Source: Ferdinandcohnia sp036965165
GTDB taxonomy: Bacteria; Bacillota; Bacilli; Bacillales; Bacillaceae_L
Length of the DNA stretch: 64,000 nucleotides
Assembly: GCF_036965165.1 (NCBI RefSeq)
Contig: NZ_JBALOX010000007.1
Coordinates: 8,996 to 72,995, forward strand
Reading direction: 5' to 3'
Of the stretch, positions 49,330-59,082 are shown piece after piece; within the stretch, counting starts at the first letter, position 1; the number at the start of each line of letters is the position of its first letter. The position numbers were made by a program, and so were the translations under genes. A model generated the notes under the pieces. The model was not told the origin of the DNA and did no database searches. It worked only from the letters and a program-made list of their open reading frames with translations.

Positions 49330-51528
49330 ATGAGGAAAACGACAAAGCTAACAAATAAGTTGTCCGTTATTAAAAGCAAACAATACCTACATATTTTGAT
49401 TTATATCCTCCTTGCAGGGATTATGTTTTTAGTCATGTTTAGTAATGTCAAACCGGAAGTTTTGCAATTAGAGGTTTTGCATCCTTCTGAACAGACAATT
49501 CGTTCTCCATTAACAATTGAAGATAAAATTGCCACTAAGGCAAAACAGGATGCAGCAGCAAAAGAAGTTGAAGATGTTTTTACACTTAAGTCCGAATATG
49601 CAGATAATCAAGTGGATCTTGCCATTTCTATTTTTGACTCTATTGAAGAAACGAATAATGAAGCATTGGATATGTATAATGTGAAGGTAAAAGAATGGGA
49701 AAGTCGTACGGAAGAAGATCGAGGGGAAGAACCCAAACCATTGACAGCTTCAGAAAAATTACAGATGCTAAAGACGAAGCTACCACAGGATTTAATAAAT
49801 CGAATACCGGATGATGTCCTTACAGCTTTATTAACTGCTACTCGTGATCAATTATCCCGTGCAAAAGATGCGGTTATCACTGCAGTAAATAATGTCATGA
49901 ATACGAGAATTCCATCTTCTGAGGTAGAAAATGCAAAAAATAAAGTCGTGGAAGAACTGCAATACTCCAGTGTTGATACAGCACTACGAGAGTCTATGCG
50001 TGAAATGGCGCGTTTTGCAATCGTTCAAAACGTCTATTATGATGTTGATGCCACCGAAGAAAAACGCCGTCAAGCGAGTGAAGTGGTGGAGCCGGTAAAA
50101 ATTCTACAAGGTCAAATAATTGTAGAAGAAGGTCAATTAATCACAAGGGATATATATCGTCAATTAGAGCTGCTAGGTATGACTAGCACCAATAACCCAA
50201 TTCTACCATTCATTGGCCTGGCATTAATTATTGTGTTAGTGATTACGGCACTCGTGTATCATTTTCATAACGAGATGATTCCTACCGACCGACATCGGAA
50301 TATTTACTTACTAATTTTTGCGATTATCTTTACTATTACCATTCTATTAATGAAAGGTATAAGTTTATTCCAACAAATCGATTATTCCGATATTGGATAT
50401 ATAGTTCCGGTAGCTATGGGTGCATTGTTAATAAAACTATTAATTAATGAAAAAGTTGCCATACTTTCGAGCATGATTTTTGCCGTTTGTGGAAGTCTTA
50501 TCTTTAACGAGGGTGTTACGGGTACGCTCAATTTCACAGCTGGAATATATTTCTTGTTTGGTTGCTTAGCTGGTGTCTTATTTTTAAGTAAGCATAATCG
50601 TAGAGGAAAAATTCTCCAAGCAGGACTTTTTGTGGCCTTGATTAATATTATCGTGATTTTTTCGATTATGTTATTACAAAATGGTAGTTATTCAAGCCTA
50701 GACTATGGTTCATCCATTATTATGGCAGTTTTATCGGGTGTTATAGCTGCTGTCCTAACAATAGGTCTATTGCCATTCTTTGAAGCAGGATTTAATATTC
50801 TATCGACCATGAAATTAATCGAATTATCTAACCCAAATCACCCATTATTACGTAAAATTTTAACGGAAGCACCAGGAACATATCATCATAGTGTCATGGT
50901 TGCGAATTTGTCAGAGTCTGCATGTGAAGCAATTGGGGCAAATGGATTATTAGCGAGAGTTTCATCGTATTATCATGATATTGGAAAAACAAAGCGCCCG
51001 CATTTCTTTATTGAAAACCAGATGAATATTGAAAATCCACATGATAAAATTGCTCCACAGCTTAGTAAGACGATTATTACAGCACATGCCACAGATGGAG
51101 CAGAAACTTTGAGAAAATATAAAATGCCCAAAGAAATCGTCGACATTGCCGAACAGCATCATGGGACAACACTGTTAAAATATTTTTATCATAAAGCAAA
51201 GCAACAAAGTGAGCGAGAAATCCTTGAGTCTGATTTCAGATATGTGGGCCCTAAGGCACAAACAAAAGAGGCTTCAGTCATTGGAATTGCAGATAGTGTT
51301 GAAGCAGCGGTACGTTCGCTATCAAACCCAACCCCTCAAAAAATCGAGTCACTAGTTAATAGTATCATTGCCGACCGATTACAGGATGGGCAATTTGATG
51401 AATGTGATATAACGTTAAAAGAGCTTGATATCGTTGCAAAAACACTTTGTGAATCACTAAAGGGAATCTTCCATTCAAGGATTGAATACCCTGCTGAGGC
51501 TACAAAACAGAAGGTGAAAGAAGCATGA
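49330..51528 (+). CDS. pgpH: c-di-AMP phosphodiesterase PgpH (7TM-HD)
   Basis: 732 residues: an N-terminal membrane helix (about 16-40), an extracytoplasmic 7TMR-HDED domain, seven membrane spans (about 290-480), and a cytosolic HD domain with HSVMVANLSE and His549-Asp550 in YYHDIGKTKRP. It hydrolyses cyclic di-AMP. In B. subtilis the gene (yqfF) has this position before ybeY. ATG 49330 follows AGAAGGAGG. Its TGA overlaps the ybeY ATG. Confidence 0.95.
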   Translation: MRKTTKLTNKLSVIKSKQYLHILIYILLAGIMFLVMFSNVKPEVLQLEVLHPSEQTIRSPLTIEDKIATKAKQDAAAKEVEDVFTLKSEYADNQVDLAISIFDSIEETNNEALDMYNVKVKEWESRTEEDRGEEPKPLTASEKLQMLKTKLPQDLINRIPDDVLTALLTATRDQLSRAKDAVITAVNNVMNTRIPSSEVENAKNKVVEELQYSSVDTALRESMREMARFAIVQNVYYDVDATEEKRRQASEVVEPVKILQGQIIVEEGQLITRDIYRQLELLGMTSTNNPILPFIGLALIIVLVITALVYHFHNEMIPTDRHRNIYLLIFAIIFTITILLMKGISLFQQIDYSDIGYIVPVAMGALLIKLLINEKVAILSSMIFAVCGSLIFNEGVTGTLNFTAGIYFLFGCLAGVLFLSKHNRRGKILQAGLFVALINIIVIFSIMLLQNGSYSSLDYGSSIIMAVLSGVIAAVLTIGLLPFFEAGFNILSTMKLIELSNPNHPLLRKILTEAPGTYHHSVMVANLSESACEAIGANGLLARVSSYYHDIGKTKRPHFFIENQMNIENPHDKIAPQLSKTIITAHATDGAETLRKYKMPKEIVDIAEQHHGTTLLKYFYHKAKQQSEREILESDFRYVGPKAQTKEASVIGIADSVEAAVRSLSNPTPQKIESLVNSIIADRLQDGQFDECDITLKELDIVAKTLCESLKGIFHSRIEYPAEATKQKVKEA

Positions 51529-51995
51529 GATTAGAAATTGATTTTAACGATGAAATTGGTGAAGTAAAAGAAGACGAATGCACGTTAGTTGAAGAACTAC
51601 TTTTTTTAGCTGCTAAACTAGAAGGCGTAAAAGAAGGGACAGAGGTTTCGATTACCTTTGTTGATAATGACCGGATTCAAGAAATTAATCGGGAATATCG
51701 CGATAAAGATCAACCAACAGATGTAATTTCCTTTGCTATGGAAGAAATGGGCGAAGGAGAGATTGCCATTATTGGTGAAGACATACCAAAGCTATTAGGA
51801 GATATCATTATTTCAATCCCTCGGGCAAGAGAGCAGGCCGAGGATTATGGTCATTCCTTTGCTCGTGAATTAGGTTTCCTTGCGGTCCATGGTTTCTTGC
51901 ATTTGCTTGGCTATGACCATATGACAAAAGAGGATGAGGAAAAAATGTTCTCAAGACAAAAGGAAATCTTAGAGGTCTATGGACTTGAAAGATAA
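51525..51995 (+). CDS. ybeY: Endoribonuclease YbeY
   Basis: 156 residues with the zinc motif HGFLHLLGYDH: His122, His126, His132. It matures 16S rRNA 3' ends and takes part in ribosome quality control. ATG 51525 overlaps the pgpH stop, and its end overlaps dgkA by 17 bp; all three are translationally linked. Confidence 0.96.
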   Translation: MRLEIDFNDEIGEVKEDECTLVEELLFLAAKLEGVKEGTEVSITFVDNDRIQEINREYRDKDQPTDVISFAMEEMGEGEIAIIGEDIPKLLGDIIISIPRAREQAEDYGHSFARELGFLAVHGFLHLLGYDHMTKEDEEKMFSRQKEILEVYGLER

Positions 51996-52365
51996 GCAAA
52001 AAAGGAAATGGGCGCGCTTAATCAGAAGCTTTTCGTATGCTTTACAAGGCTTGCGAGAAGCATTTTTTTCGGAACGTAATTTACAGATACACTTTTTGTT
52101 TTCCATCATTGTAGTGATTTGCGGATTCCTTTTTCAAATCACCAAGATGGAATGGATGGTTATTCTTCTTTTAATCGGTGGAATGTTTTCAATCGAATTG
52201 ATGAATACGTCTGTTGAAAAGGTGGTGGATTTAGTTACCAGTGAATTTCATCCCCTAGCTAAGAAAGCTAAGGATATCGCAGCTGGAGCTGTCCTCATTT
52301 TTGCGGTTATATCTGTTATCATTGGATTGATCATCTTCGTGCCTTACTTAATCGGGTTAATTTAA
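51979..52365 (+). CDS. dgkA: Diacylglycerol/undecaprenol kinase
   Basis: 128 residues, three membrane spans, and the kinase motif GMFSIELMNTSVEKVVDL. Gram-positive DgkA proteins act on undecaprenol rather than diacylglycerol in most studied cases, so lipid carrier recycling is the likely role. ATG 51979 overlaps ybeY by 17 bp; cdd follows 114 bp later. Confidence 0.94.
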   Translation: MDLKDKQKRKWARLIRSFSYALQGLREAFFSERNLQIHFLFSIIVVICGFLFQITKMEWMVILLLIGGMFSIELMNTSVEKVVDLVTSEFHPLAKKAKDIAAGAVLIFAVISVIIGLIIFVPYLIGLI

Positions 52366-52479
52366 AGAAAATTCTTACAATCGTGTAACAAATGATTTAA
52401 ACCGATGCATGAATCAAGATTTTTAGGTAAAATAAAAATACACTTCCGTACTAGGATACGCAGAAAGGAATAATGAATT

Positions 52480-52881
52480 GTGAAAACACAGGAACTAATC
52501 AACGAAGCGAAAAAAGCAAGAGAACTAGCATATGTTCCATATTCAAGCTTTAAAGTAGGAGCTGCACTTCTTACAAAGGATGGTAAGGTATACCATGGCT
52601 GTAATATTGAAAATGCAGGCTATAGTGCAACCAATTGTGCAGAAAGAACGGCCCTTTTTAAGGCTGTTTCTGAAGGAGATAAGGAGTTTGTATCAATGGC
52701 TGTAGTGGCAGATACAGACCGACCAGTGCCCCCATGTGGCGTTTGTCGTCAAGTAATTTCAGAACTATGCCAGCCTGATATGAAGGTCTATTTATCAAAC
52801 CTAAAAGGCGATGTACAAGAGACAACGATTAATGAATTACTACCAGGGGCTTTTACACCGGAGGATTTAAATGGAAAATAA
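52480..52881 (+). CDS. cdd: Cytidine deaminase
   Basis: 133 residues. Zinc ligands Cys53 (CAERTA), Cys86 and Cys89 (PPCGVC); catalytic Glu55. It deaminates cytidine and deoxycytidine. GTG 52480 follows AGAAAGGAA; the ATG eight bases before is out of frame. It overlaps era by 11 bp. Confidence 0.97.
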   Translation: MKTQELINEAKKARELAYVPYSSFKVGAALLTKDGKVYHGCNIENAGYSATNCAERTALFKAVSEGDKEFVSMAVVADTDRPVPPCGVCRQVISELCQPDMKVYLSNLKGDVQETTINELLPGAFTPEDLNGK

Positions 52882-53782
52882 GAATGGATATAAATCAGGT
52901 TTTGTTTCGATTATTGGACGACCAAATGTTGGTAAGTCTACTTTTTTAAATCATGTAATTGGGCAAAAAATTGCTATTATGAGTGATAAACCTCAAACGA
53001 CACGAAACAAGGTGCAAGGGGTATTCACAGAAGAAAATTCTCAAATTATTTTTATTGATACACCTGGGATTCATAAACCAAAGCATAAGCTTGGCGATTT
53101 TATGATGAAGGTTGCCCAGAACACACTTAAAGAAGTCGATATCGTCTTATTTATGATAAATGCTGAAGAGGGATATGGTCGCGGTGATGAATTCATCATT
53201 GAACGACTAAAAAATATTCAGACACCAGTTTTTCTAGTGGTTAATAAGATAGACCAAATACACCCTGATCAATTATTAGAATTAATCGAGAAGTACAAAG
53301 GGCTCTATCCTTTTAAGGAGATTGTTCCGATTTCTGCACTGCAGGGCACGAATACCCCAAGATTAGTTGATCAAATTAAAAATTATCTACCGGAGGGACC
53401 TCAATACTATCCTGCTGATCAAGTAACAGACCATCCGGAACGATTTATTATCACTGAATTAATTCGTGAAAAAGTGCTTCACCTGACAAGAGAGGAAATA
53501 CCACATTCAATTGCAGTTGTAATGGATTCACTCGAGAGAAGAGAAGGTGGCAATACCGTCTATGTTGGTGCTACTATCATTGTTGAGCGTAATTCGCAAA
53601 AAGGAATTGTAATTGGAAAACAAGGCAGCATGCTTAAAGAGGTTGGGAAGCGAGCCAGGGCTGATATTGAAGCATTGCTAGGGTCGAAGGTCTTTTTAGA
53701 GCTTTGGGTAAAGGTTCAAAAGGATTGGCGAAACAAAATGTCTCAGCTTCGTGACTATGGATTTAGAGAAGACGAGTATTAG
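52871..53782 (+). CDS. era: GTPase Era
   Basis: 303 residues. G1 GRPNVGKST (from Gly16), G3 DTPGIHKPKHKLG, G4 NKID, and a C-terminal KH domain (VIGKQGSMLKEVGKRAR). Era binds 16S rRNA near its 3' end in 30S assembly. It overlaps the cdd end. yqzL and recO follow, as in B. subtilis. Confidence 0.98.
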   Translation: MENKNGYKSGFVSIIGRPNVGKSTFLNHVIGQKIAIMSDKPQTTRNKVQGVFTEENSQIIFIDTPGIHKPKHKLGDFMMKVAQNTLKEVDIVLFMINAEEGYGRGDEFIIERLKNIQTPVFLVVNKIDQIHPDQLLELIEKYKGLYPFKEIVPISALQGTNTPRLVDQIKNYLPEGPQYYPADQVTDHPERFIITELIREKVLHLTREEIPHSIAVVMDSLERREGGNTVYVGATIIVERNSQKGIVIGKQGSMLKEVGKRARADIEALLGSKVFLELWVKVQKDWRNKMSQLRDYGFREDEY

Positions 53783-53925
53783 AAGATAAACATTAAAAGA
53801 AAAAATACACGGATTAGCAAAATTTATGTAACATGTTTTTTAGGATTTTCGGTCAAGATATTCTTACAAGTGAATGAAATTGGAGTAGTCTTTGCTAGTA
53901 AAATAACGAAAGAGGTGGGGTTACT

Positions 53926-54069
53926 ATGTTAGATTTTACCTGGAAGGTGTTTAGTCAAACAGGTAATGTTGATACGTATCTTCTTTTTAAGGAATTGGAA
54001 CTAGAGAAGAGTGAGAGACCCGAATTACAGAGTGAGGAGCTAGCAGAAATAGATTTCCCAATTACTTGA
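53926..54069 (+). CDS. yqzL: YqzL family small protein
   Basis: 47 residues: MLDFTWKVFSQTGNVDTYLLF, KELELEK and an acidic end (EELAEIDFPIT). It matches B. subtilis YqzL between era and recO, closely at both ends. AAGAGGTGGGG precedes the ATG. Function unknown. Confidence 0.93.
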   Translation: MLDFTWKVFSQTGNVDTYLLFKELELEKSERPELQSEELAEIDFPIT

Positions 54070-54161
54070 CCATCCTAAAAAAGCGTCTTAAACTAAAGTA
54101 GGACGTATTATTTTGTAACAATGGTAATTGGTTGCCTTGTTGCCAATGGATGGTGACAGAA

Positions 54162-54911
54162 GTGCTGCAAAAATGCGAAGGTATTATCATAAGAACAAGT
54201 GATTATGGTGAAACGAATAAAATCGTTACTTTGTATACCCGTGAATGGGGGAAAATTGGGGTAATGGCAAGAGGCGCAAAAAAACCAAGTAGTCGCCTTG
54301 CTGCTATTACCCAGGTTTTTACATATGGACAGTTTTTAGTTCAAAAAACGTCTGGTTTAGGCGTTTTACAACAAGGCGAAACGATTTCAACCTTTCGATC
54401 CGTTCGGGAAGATATTTTCTTAACTGCATATGCATCTTATGTGGTGGAATTAACCGATAAATGTACGGAAGAAAAAAGATCTAATCCTTTTCTTTTTGAA
54501 ATGCTGTATCAAACCGTAAATTACTTAAATGAAGGATATGATCCTGATATTCTTCTGCATATTTATGAGCTAAAAATGCTGCCCTTACTTGGATTGTATC
54601 CTCGTCTTGACGAATGTACAATTTGTAAAAGTACGGAGGGTGAATTTGGTTTTTCGATTAAAGAAGGTGGGCTACTTTGTCATCGCTGCTATGAAAAAGA
54701 ACCATATCATCTAAAAGTGTCACAAGCTACAATTCGATTACTTCGCTTGTTTTATTATTTCGATTTAAGTCGCTTAGGTAGTATTGCCGTTAAGGATGAA
54801 ACGAAGAAAGAAATAAAAATGGTGATCGACATGTATTACGAAGAATATTCAGGCTTGTATCTAAAGTCAAAGCGATTCTTAGATCAACTTGAAAATTTTC
54901 GTCTGCCGTAA
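54162..54911 (+). CDS. recO: DNA repair protein RecO
   Basis: 249 residues from GTG 54162, which gives LQKCEGIIIRTSDYGETNK after the start, equal to the usual RecO opening, and follows GGATGGTGA; longer readings to 54150 or 54132 have no better site. The OB-fold N terminus, the zinc cysteines (CTICKS and CHRCYEK) and the helical end (LRLFYYFDLSRLG) are present. RecO loads RecA with RecR. Confidence 0.95.
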   Translation: MLQKCEGIIIRTSDYGETNKIVTLYTREWGKIGVMARGAKKPSSRLAAITQVFTYGQFLVQKTSGLGVLQQGETISTFRSVREDIFLTAYASYVVELTDKCTEEKRSNPFLFEMLYQTVNYLNEGYDPDILLHIYELKMLPLLGLYPRLDECTICKSTEGEFGFSIKEGGLLCHRCYEKEPYHLKVSQATIRLLRLFYYFDLSRLGSIAVKDETKKEIKMVIDMYYEEYSGLYLKSKRFLDQLENFRLP

Positions 54912-54959
54912 AGAGGCTACTTGACATGGATTTAATTTTGGACTATAGTTCAATTAAAA

Positions 54960-55180
54960 TAATCGCACGGTGAAGGAAAGTAGTACTTATTATCGTTCAT
55001 AAAAGCGAACCTAGGACGGTGGAAGCTAGGGTATGAACAAATAAGGAAGGCGTTCCAGAGTGTATCGCTTGAAAGAGGCAATAACTCGATTACACGAGTT
55101 AGTTGCAAATAGGGTGGAACCGCGGGTAAACTCTCGTCCCTATGTCTACAATTAGGCATAGAGGAGGGGAGTTTTTTATT
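54960..55180 (+). promoter_or_regulatory. Glycyl T-box riboswitch and terminator of glyQS
   Basis: The T-box sequence AGGGTGGAACCGCGG is at 55111-55125, preceded by a stem I region and followed by a terminator (CTCTCGTCCCTA ... TAGAGGAGGGGAG, 55131-55171) with a T run. Uncharged tRNA-Gly pairing with the T-box bulge would prevent termination. A candidate GGC specifier is at 55049-55051, not proven. Confidence 0.95.
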
Positions 55181-55236
55181 TTTTACCTGAGTGTTTTTCG
55201 AACTACAAAAAAAGATTTTTAGCGAGGTGCTAGACA

Positions 55237-56127
55237 ATGAATATTCAAGAAATGATATTAACGTTACAAAAGCATTGGTCAGATCAAGGCTGCATCCTTA
55301 TGCAAGCCTATGACGTGGAAAAGGGTGCAGGAACCATGAGCCCCTATACATTCTTAAGAAGCCTTGGTCCGGAGCCTTGGAATGTAGCCTATGTTGAACC
55401 GTCTAGACGTCCAGTCGATGGCCGTTACGGAGAAAACCCAAACCGTCTTTATCAACACCATCAATTCCAAGTTATCATGAAGCCATCACCTGATAATATT
55501 CAGGAGCTATACCTTGAATCTTTACGTAAATTAGGAATTGATCCATTAGAGCATGATATCCGCTTCGTTGAAGATAACTGGGAGGCGCCAACACTAGGAG
55601 CAGCAGGTCTTGGTTGGGAAGTATGGCTTGACGGAATGGAAGTAACTCAATTTACATATTTCCAACAGGTAGGTGGCATTGAATGTAAACCTGTATCTGT
55701 TGAAATCACATACGGAATTGAACGTCTAGCGTCTTATATTCAAGATAAGGAAAATGTTTTCGATCTTGAATGGACAAAAGGTTTTACGGTCCGTGATATT
55801 TTCCATCAGCCTGAATACGAGCATTCAAAATATACTTTTGAAACATCTGACCCGGAAATGCTATTTAACTTATTTAGCATTTATGAAAAGGAAGCACACC
55901 GTCAAATGGACGAAGGCCTCGTTCATCCTGCATATGACTATGTTTTAAAATGTTCACATACCTTTAACCAGCTAGATGCGAGGGGAGCAATCTCAGTTAC
56001 AGAAAGAACAGGGTATATCGGCAGAGTGCGTAATTTAGCACGTAAAGTAGCTAAAACGTTTTATGAAGAGCGGGAAAAATTAGGCTTCCCAATGCTGAAG
56101 GCAAAAGGAGACGATCGTCATGAGTAA
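55237..56127 (+). CDS. glyQ: Glycyl-tRNA synthetase alpha subunit
   Basis: 296 residues, typical alpha chain: LTLQKHWSDQGCILMQAYD and GAGTMSPYTFLRSLGPEPW, class II motifs, catalytic aminoacylation subunit of the alpha2beta2 enzyme. ATG 55237 after AGCGAGGTGCT. Controlled by the T-box upstream and overlapping glyS by 8 bp. Confidence 0.98.
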   Translation: MNIQEMILTLQKHWSDQGCILMQAYDVEKGAGTMSPYTFLRSLGPEPWNVAYVEPSRRPVDGRYGENPNRLYQHHQFQVIMKPSPDNIQELYLESLRKLGIDPLEHDIRFVEDNWEAPTLGAAGLGWEVWLDGMEVTQFTYFQQVGGIECKPVSVEITYGIERLASYIQDKENVFDLEWTKGFTVRDIFHQPEYEHSKYTFETSDPEMLFNLFSIYEKEAHRQMDEGLVHPAYDYVLKCSHTFNQLDARGAISVTERTGYIGRVRNLARKVAKTFYEEREKLGFPMLKAKGDDRHE

Positions 56128-58120
56128 TCAAGATTTATTGATTGAAATTGGTTTAGAGGAGATGCCAGCAAGGTTTGTAACAGATGCCATGAATCAGCTT
56201 TCTGACAAGATTACAAACTGGTTGCTTGAACATAATCTTTCATTTGAGCAGGTCGAACGTTATTCTTCGCCTAGAAGACTAGCCGTTCTTGTTCATGATG
56301 TTGCGGAAAAACAAAAGGATGTTGAACTTGAAGCAAAGGGTCCTGCGAAAAAAATAGCTTTAGATCAGGACGGCAATTGGTCAAAAGCCGCGATGGGTTT
56401 CACAAGAGGACAAGGTGCATCAGTTGAAGATATCTTTTTTAAAGAGATCAATGGTGTGGAATACGCGCATATCAATAAATTTATTAAAGGGAAAGCCACA
56501 AAAGAAATCTTAGGTGAGCTTGAGGATGTTATTACACATCTATCATTCCCTAAAAATATGCGTTGGGGCGAGCAAGAACTTCGCTATGTTCGTCCAATAA
56601 AATGGATCGTTGCTTTATTCGGTGATGAGATTATTCCAATATCGATCACTAATGTTACGGCAAGCAAAAAAACATGGGGACATCGTTTCTTAGGTCATGA
56701 GGTTGAAATTACAACGCCTAGAGATTATGAAAAACTTCTTATGTCTCAATATGTAATTGCAGATTATCTTGAGCGTAAAGAAGCAATTACAAACCAAATT
56801 AAAATACTTGAAGAAGATAATAATTGGGAAGTTCCAATTGATGCAGATTTGCTTGAAGAAGTTACAAATCTAGTTGAATATCCAACCGCCTTTTACGGAA
56901 AATTTGAAGAAGAATTTTTAAATTTACCTGAAGAAGTATTAATTACAAGCATGAGAGAGCATCAACGTTATTTCCCTGTAAAGGATAAAAATGGTTCCCT
57001 TCTACCTTTCTTTGTAGCAATTCGAAATGGTGATCATAAGCATCTTGAAACAGTCGCAAGGGGTAATGAGAAGGTAATACGTGCTCGTTTATCTGATGCA
57101 GACTTCTTCTATAAAGAAGATCAAAAGTTAAAAATTGATGACTTAATTCAGAAACTTGATAAAATCATTTACCATGAAGAAATTGGCTCAATTGGTGAAA
57201 AGGTTAGACGAATCCAGCAAATCACGAAGCAATTATCGGAGCTTCTTGAATTAGATAACGAAACACGGGAAAAGGCAAATCGGGCTGCCGGAATATGTAA
57301 ATTTGACCTTGTCACCAATATGGTTTACGAATTCCCTGAACTTCAAGGGGTAATGGGTGAACGATATGCACGATTAAGTGGTGAAGATGAAGCAATTGCT
57401 GTAGCAATTAATGAGCATTACATGCCACGACATGCTGATGACGCTAGTCCTTCATCCACCATTGGTGCTTTAATCAGCCTTGCTGATAAGTTGGATACAA
57501 TTGTTGGATGTTTCTCAATTGGTATCATACCAACTGGCTCACAGGACCCATATGCATTACGTCGTATGGCATCTGGTGTTGTTCAAATCTTACTTGATAA
57601 AGGCTGGAGCATTAAGCTTGAAGAATTATTCGATTATGTATTAAACCTATTTGTCGAAGCGAATATCGCAAAGCTTGAAACACAAGAAATTGAAAAAGAA
57701 CTTGTTCAATTCNNNNNNNNNNNNNNNNNNNNNNNNNNNNNNNNNNNNNNNNNNNNNNNNNNNNNNNNNNNNNNNNNNNNNNNNNNNNNNNNNNNNNNNN
57801 NNNNNNNNNNNNNNNATATCGCGAAAAAAGGTGTAGAAACTGAAATAAATGTGAGCCTTTTTGAATCAGATGAAGAAAAACATCTCTTTGAAAAGTTTAC
57901 GGAAGTTAAACCAAAGGTCATCGAAAGCCTTAAAACACATGATGTAGAAGAAGCATTCCATATATTAGCTTCATTACGAGAGTCAATTGACCAATATTTT
58001 GATCATACAATGGTCATGGCAGACGATGAGGCGCTAAGGAAAAATCGCCTTGCGCAAATGGTTCAACTCTCGAAACTCATCTATTTAATCGGGGACATGA
58101 ATTCGATTATTGTGAAATAA
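56120..58120 (+). CDS. glyS: Glycyl-tRNA synthetase beta subunit, internal gap
   Basis: 666 codons read, including about 34 hidden by the 103-N run at 57713-57815, which keeps frame by chance; the family is near 690 residues, so the true gap may be longer. LLIEIGLEEMPARFV, FPKNMRWG and LVEYPTAFYGKFEEEFL are family marks; the C-terminal part holds the anticodon-binding domain. It overlaps glyQ by 8 bp. Confidence 0.95.
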   Translation: MSNQDLLIEIGLEEMPARFVTDAMNQLSDKITNWLLEHNLSFEQVERYSSPRRLAVLVHDVAEKQKDVELEAKGPAKKIALDQDGNWSKAAMGFTRGQGASVEDIFFKEINGVEYAHINKFIKGKATKEILGELEDVITHLSFPKNMRWGEQELRYVRPIKWIVALFGDEIIPISITNVTASKKTWGHRFLGHEVEITTPRDYEKLLMSQYVIADYLERKEAITNQIKILEEDNNWEVPIDADLLEEVTNLVEYPTAFYGKFEEEFLNLPEEVLITSMREHQRYFPVKDKNGSLLPFFVAIRNGDHKHLETVARGNEKVIRARLSDADFFYKEDQKLKIDDLIQKLDKIIYHEEIGSIGEKVRRIQQITKQLSELLELDNETREKANRAAGICKFDLVTNMVYEFPELQGVMGERYARLSGEDEAIAVAINEHYMPRHADDASPSSTIGALISLADKLDTIVGCFSIGIIPTGSQDPYALRRMASGVVQILLDKGWSIKLEELFDYVLNLFVEANIAKLETQEIEKELVQFXXXXXXXXXXXXXXXXXXXXXXXXXXXXXXXXXXXIAKKGVETEINVSLFESDEEKHLFEKFTEVKPKVIESLKTHDVEEAFHILASLRESIDQYFDHTMVMADDEALRKNRLAQMVQLSKLIYLIGDMNSIIVK

Positions 58121-58129
58121 TAATTAAAA

Positions 58130-58281
58130 GTGCAAGGCGCCTTGAAGTGGAACATCGACTAANNNNNNNNNNNNNNNNNNNNNNNNNNNNNNNNNNNNNN
58201 NNNNNNNNNNNNNNNNNNNNNNNNNNNNNNNNNNNNNNNNNNNNTTAGACCATAGAGCCGATTGCGCCTGGAGCTAGACAA
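58130..58281 (+). repeat. Family 2 intergenic repeat, copy h (with gap)
   Basis: GTGCAAGGCGCCTTGAAG at left and AGAGCCGATTGCGCCTGGAG, CTAGACAA at right flank the 82-N gap at 58163-58244. It lies between glyS and the terminator before ccpN. Confidence 0.75.
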
Positions 58282-58290
58282 GAAAGTAAC

Positions 58291-58322
58291 ACTAGGAGCA
58301 ATTTCTGCTCCTAGTCTTTTTC
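58291..58322 (+). terminator. Terminator after glyS
   Basis: ACTAGGAGCA (58291-58300) pairs with TGCTCCTAGT (58306-58315), followed by TTTTTC. Confidence 0.88.
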
Positions 58323-58410
58323 TATACTCTATACGTTGTTTCGCAATTAGTATATAATAATTCTAATTAGTATAACCTTATTTAATTACATAAATGAAAA
58401 GATTTTACGA

Positions 58411-59055
58411 ATGGTGGTGAGTACAATAGAACTAAGCAAACGGCAAGAACAAATTGTACAAATTGTAAAAGACAATGGACCTATTACAGGGGAAGCTATT
58501 GCAGACCGTTTAAGCTTGACAAGGGCAACCCTCAGACCAGATCTAGCTATTTTAACAATGGCAGGCTATCTTGAAGCCAGACCTCGGGTCGGATATTTTT
58601 ATACGGGGAAAACAGGTCAGCAATTACTAGCCGATAAGATAAAAAAAATCAAAGTAATGGATTATCAATCCATTCCCGTCGTGATAAATGAGAGTATATC
58701 TGTATATGATGCGATTGTAACGATGTTTTTGGAGGATGTCGGAACTTTATTTGTAGTCGATAAATCATCAATTCTTGTTGGAGTGTTATCGAGAAAAGAT
58801 TTACTGCGGGCAAGTCTTGGTAACCAGGACTTAAAGTCCGTTCCGGTTACGATCATTATGACTCGTATGCCTAATATTACAATGTGTGAAAAAGATGATC
58901 TTTTACTTGATGTGGCACATAAATTAATTGAAAAGCAAATTGATGCATTACCTATTGTAAAGCACTCTGAACGTGGTATAGAGGTTATTGGAAGAATCAC
59001 AAAGACAAATATGACAAAAGCCTTAGTGGCCCTCGCCGGGGATGAAATCCTCTAA
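58411..59055 (+). CDS. ccpN: Catabolite repressor CcpN
   Basis: 214 residues from ATG 58411: a winged helix (ITGEAIADRLSLTRATLRPD) and two CBS domains (SVYDAIVTMFLEDVGTLFVV; then LIEKQIDALPIVKH). CcpN represses gapB and pckA (gluconeogenesis) when glucose is present. The alternative GTG 58417 would match the B. subtilis start STIEL better; neither has an ideal ribosome binding site. ppsR follows, as in B. subtilis. Confidence 0.93.
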   Translation: MVVSTIELSKRQEQIVQIVKDNGPITGEAIADRLSLTRATLRPDLAILTMAGYLEARPRVGYFYTGKTGQQLLADKIKKIKVMDYQSIPVVINESISVYDAIVTMFLEDVGTLFVVDKSSILVGVLSRKDLLRASLGNQDLKSVPVTIIMTRMPNITMCEKDDLLLDVAHKLIEKQIDALPIVKHSERGIEVIGRITKTNMTKALVALAGDEIL

Positions 59056-59082
59056 TTATTTGGTAAGGAGATGGAGTTGTAA

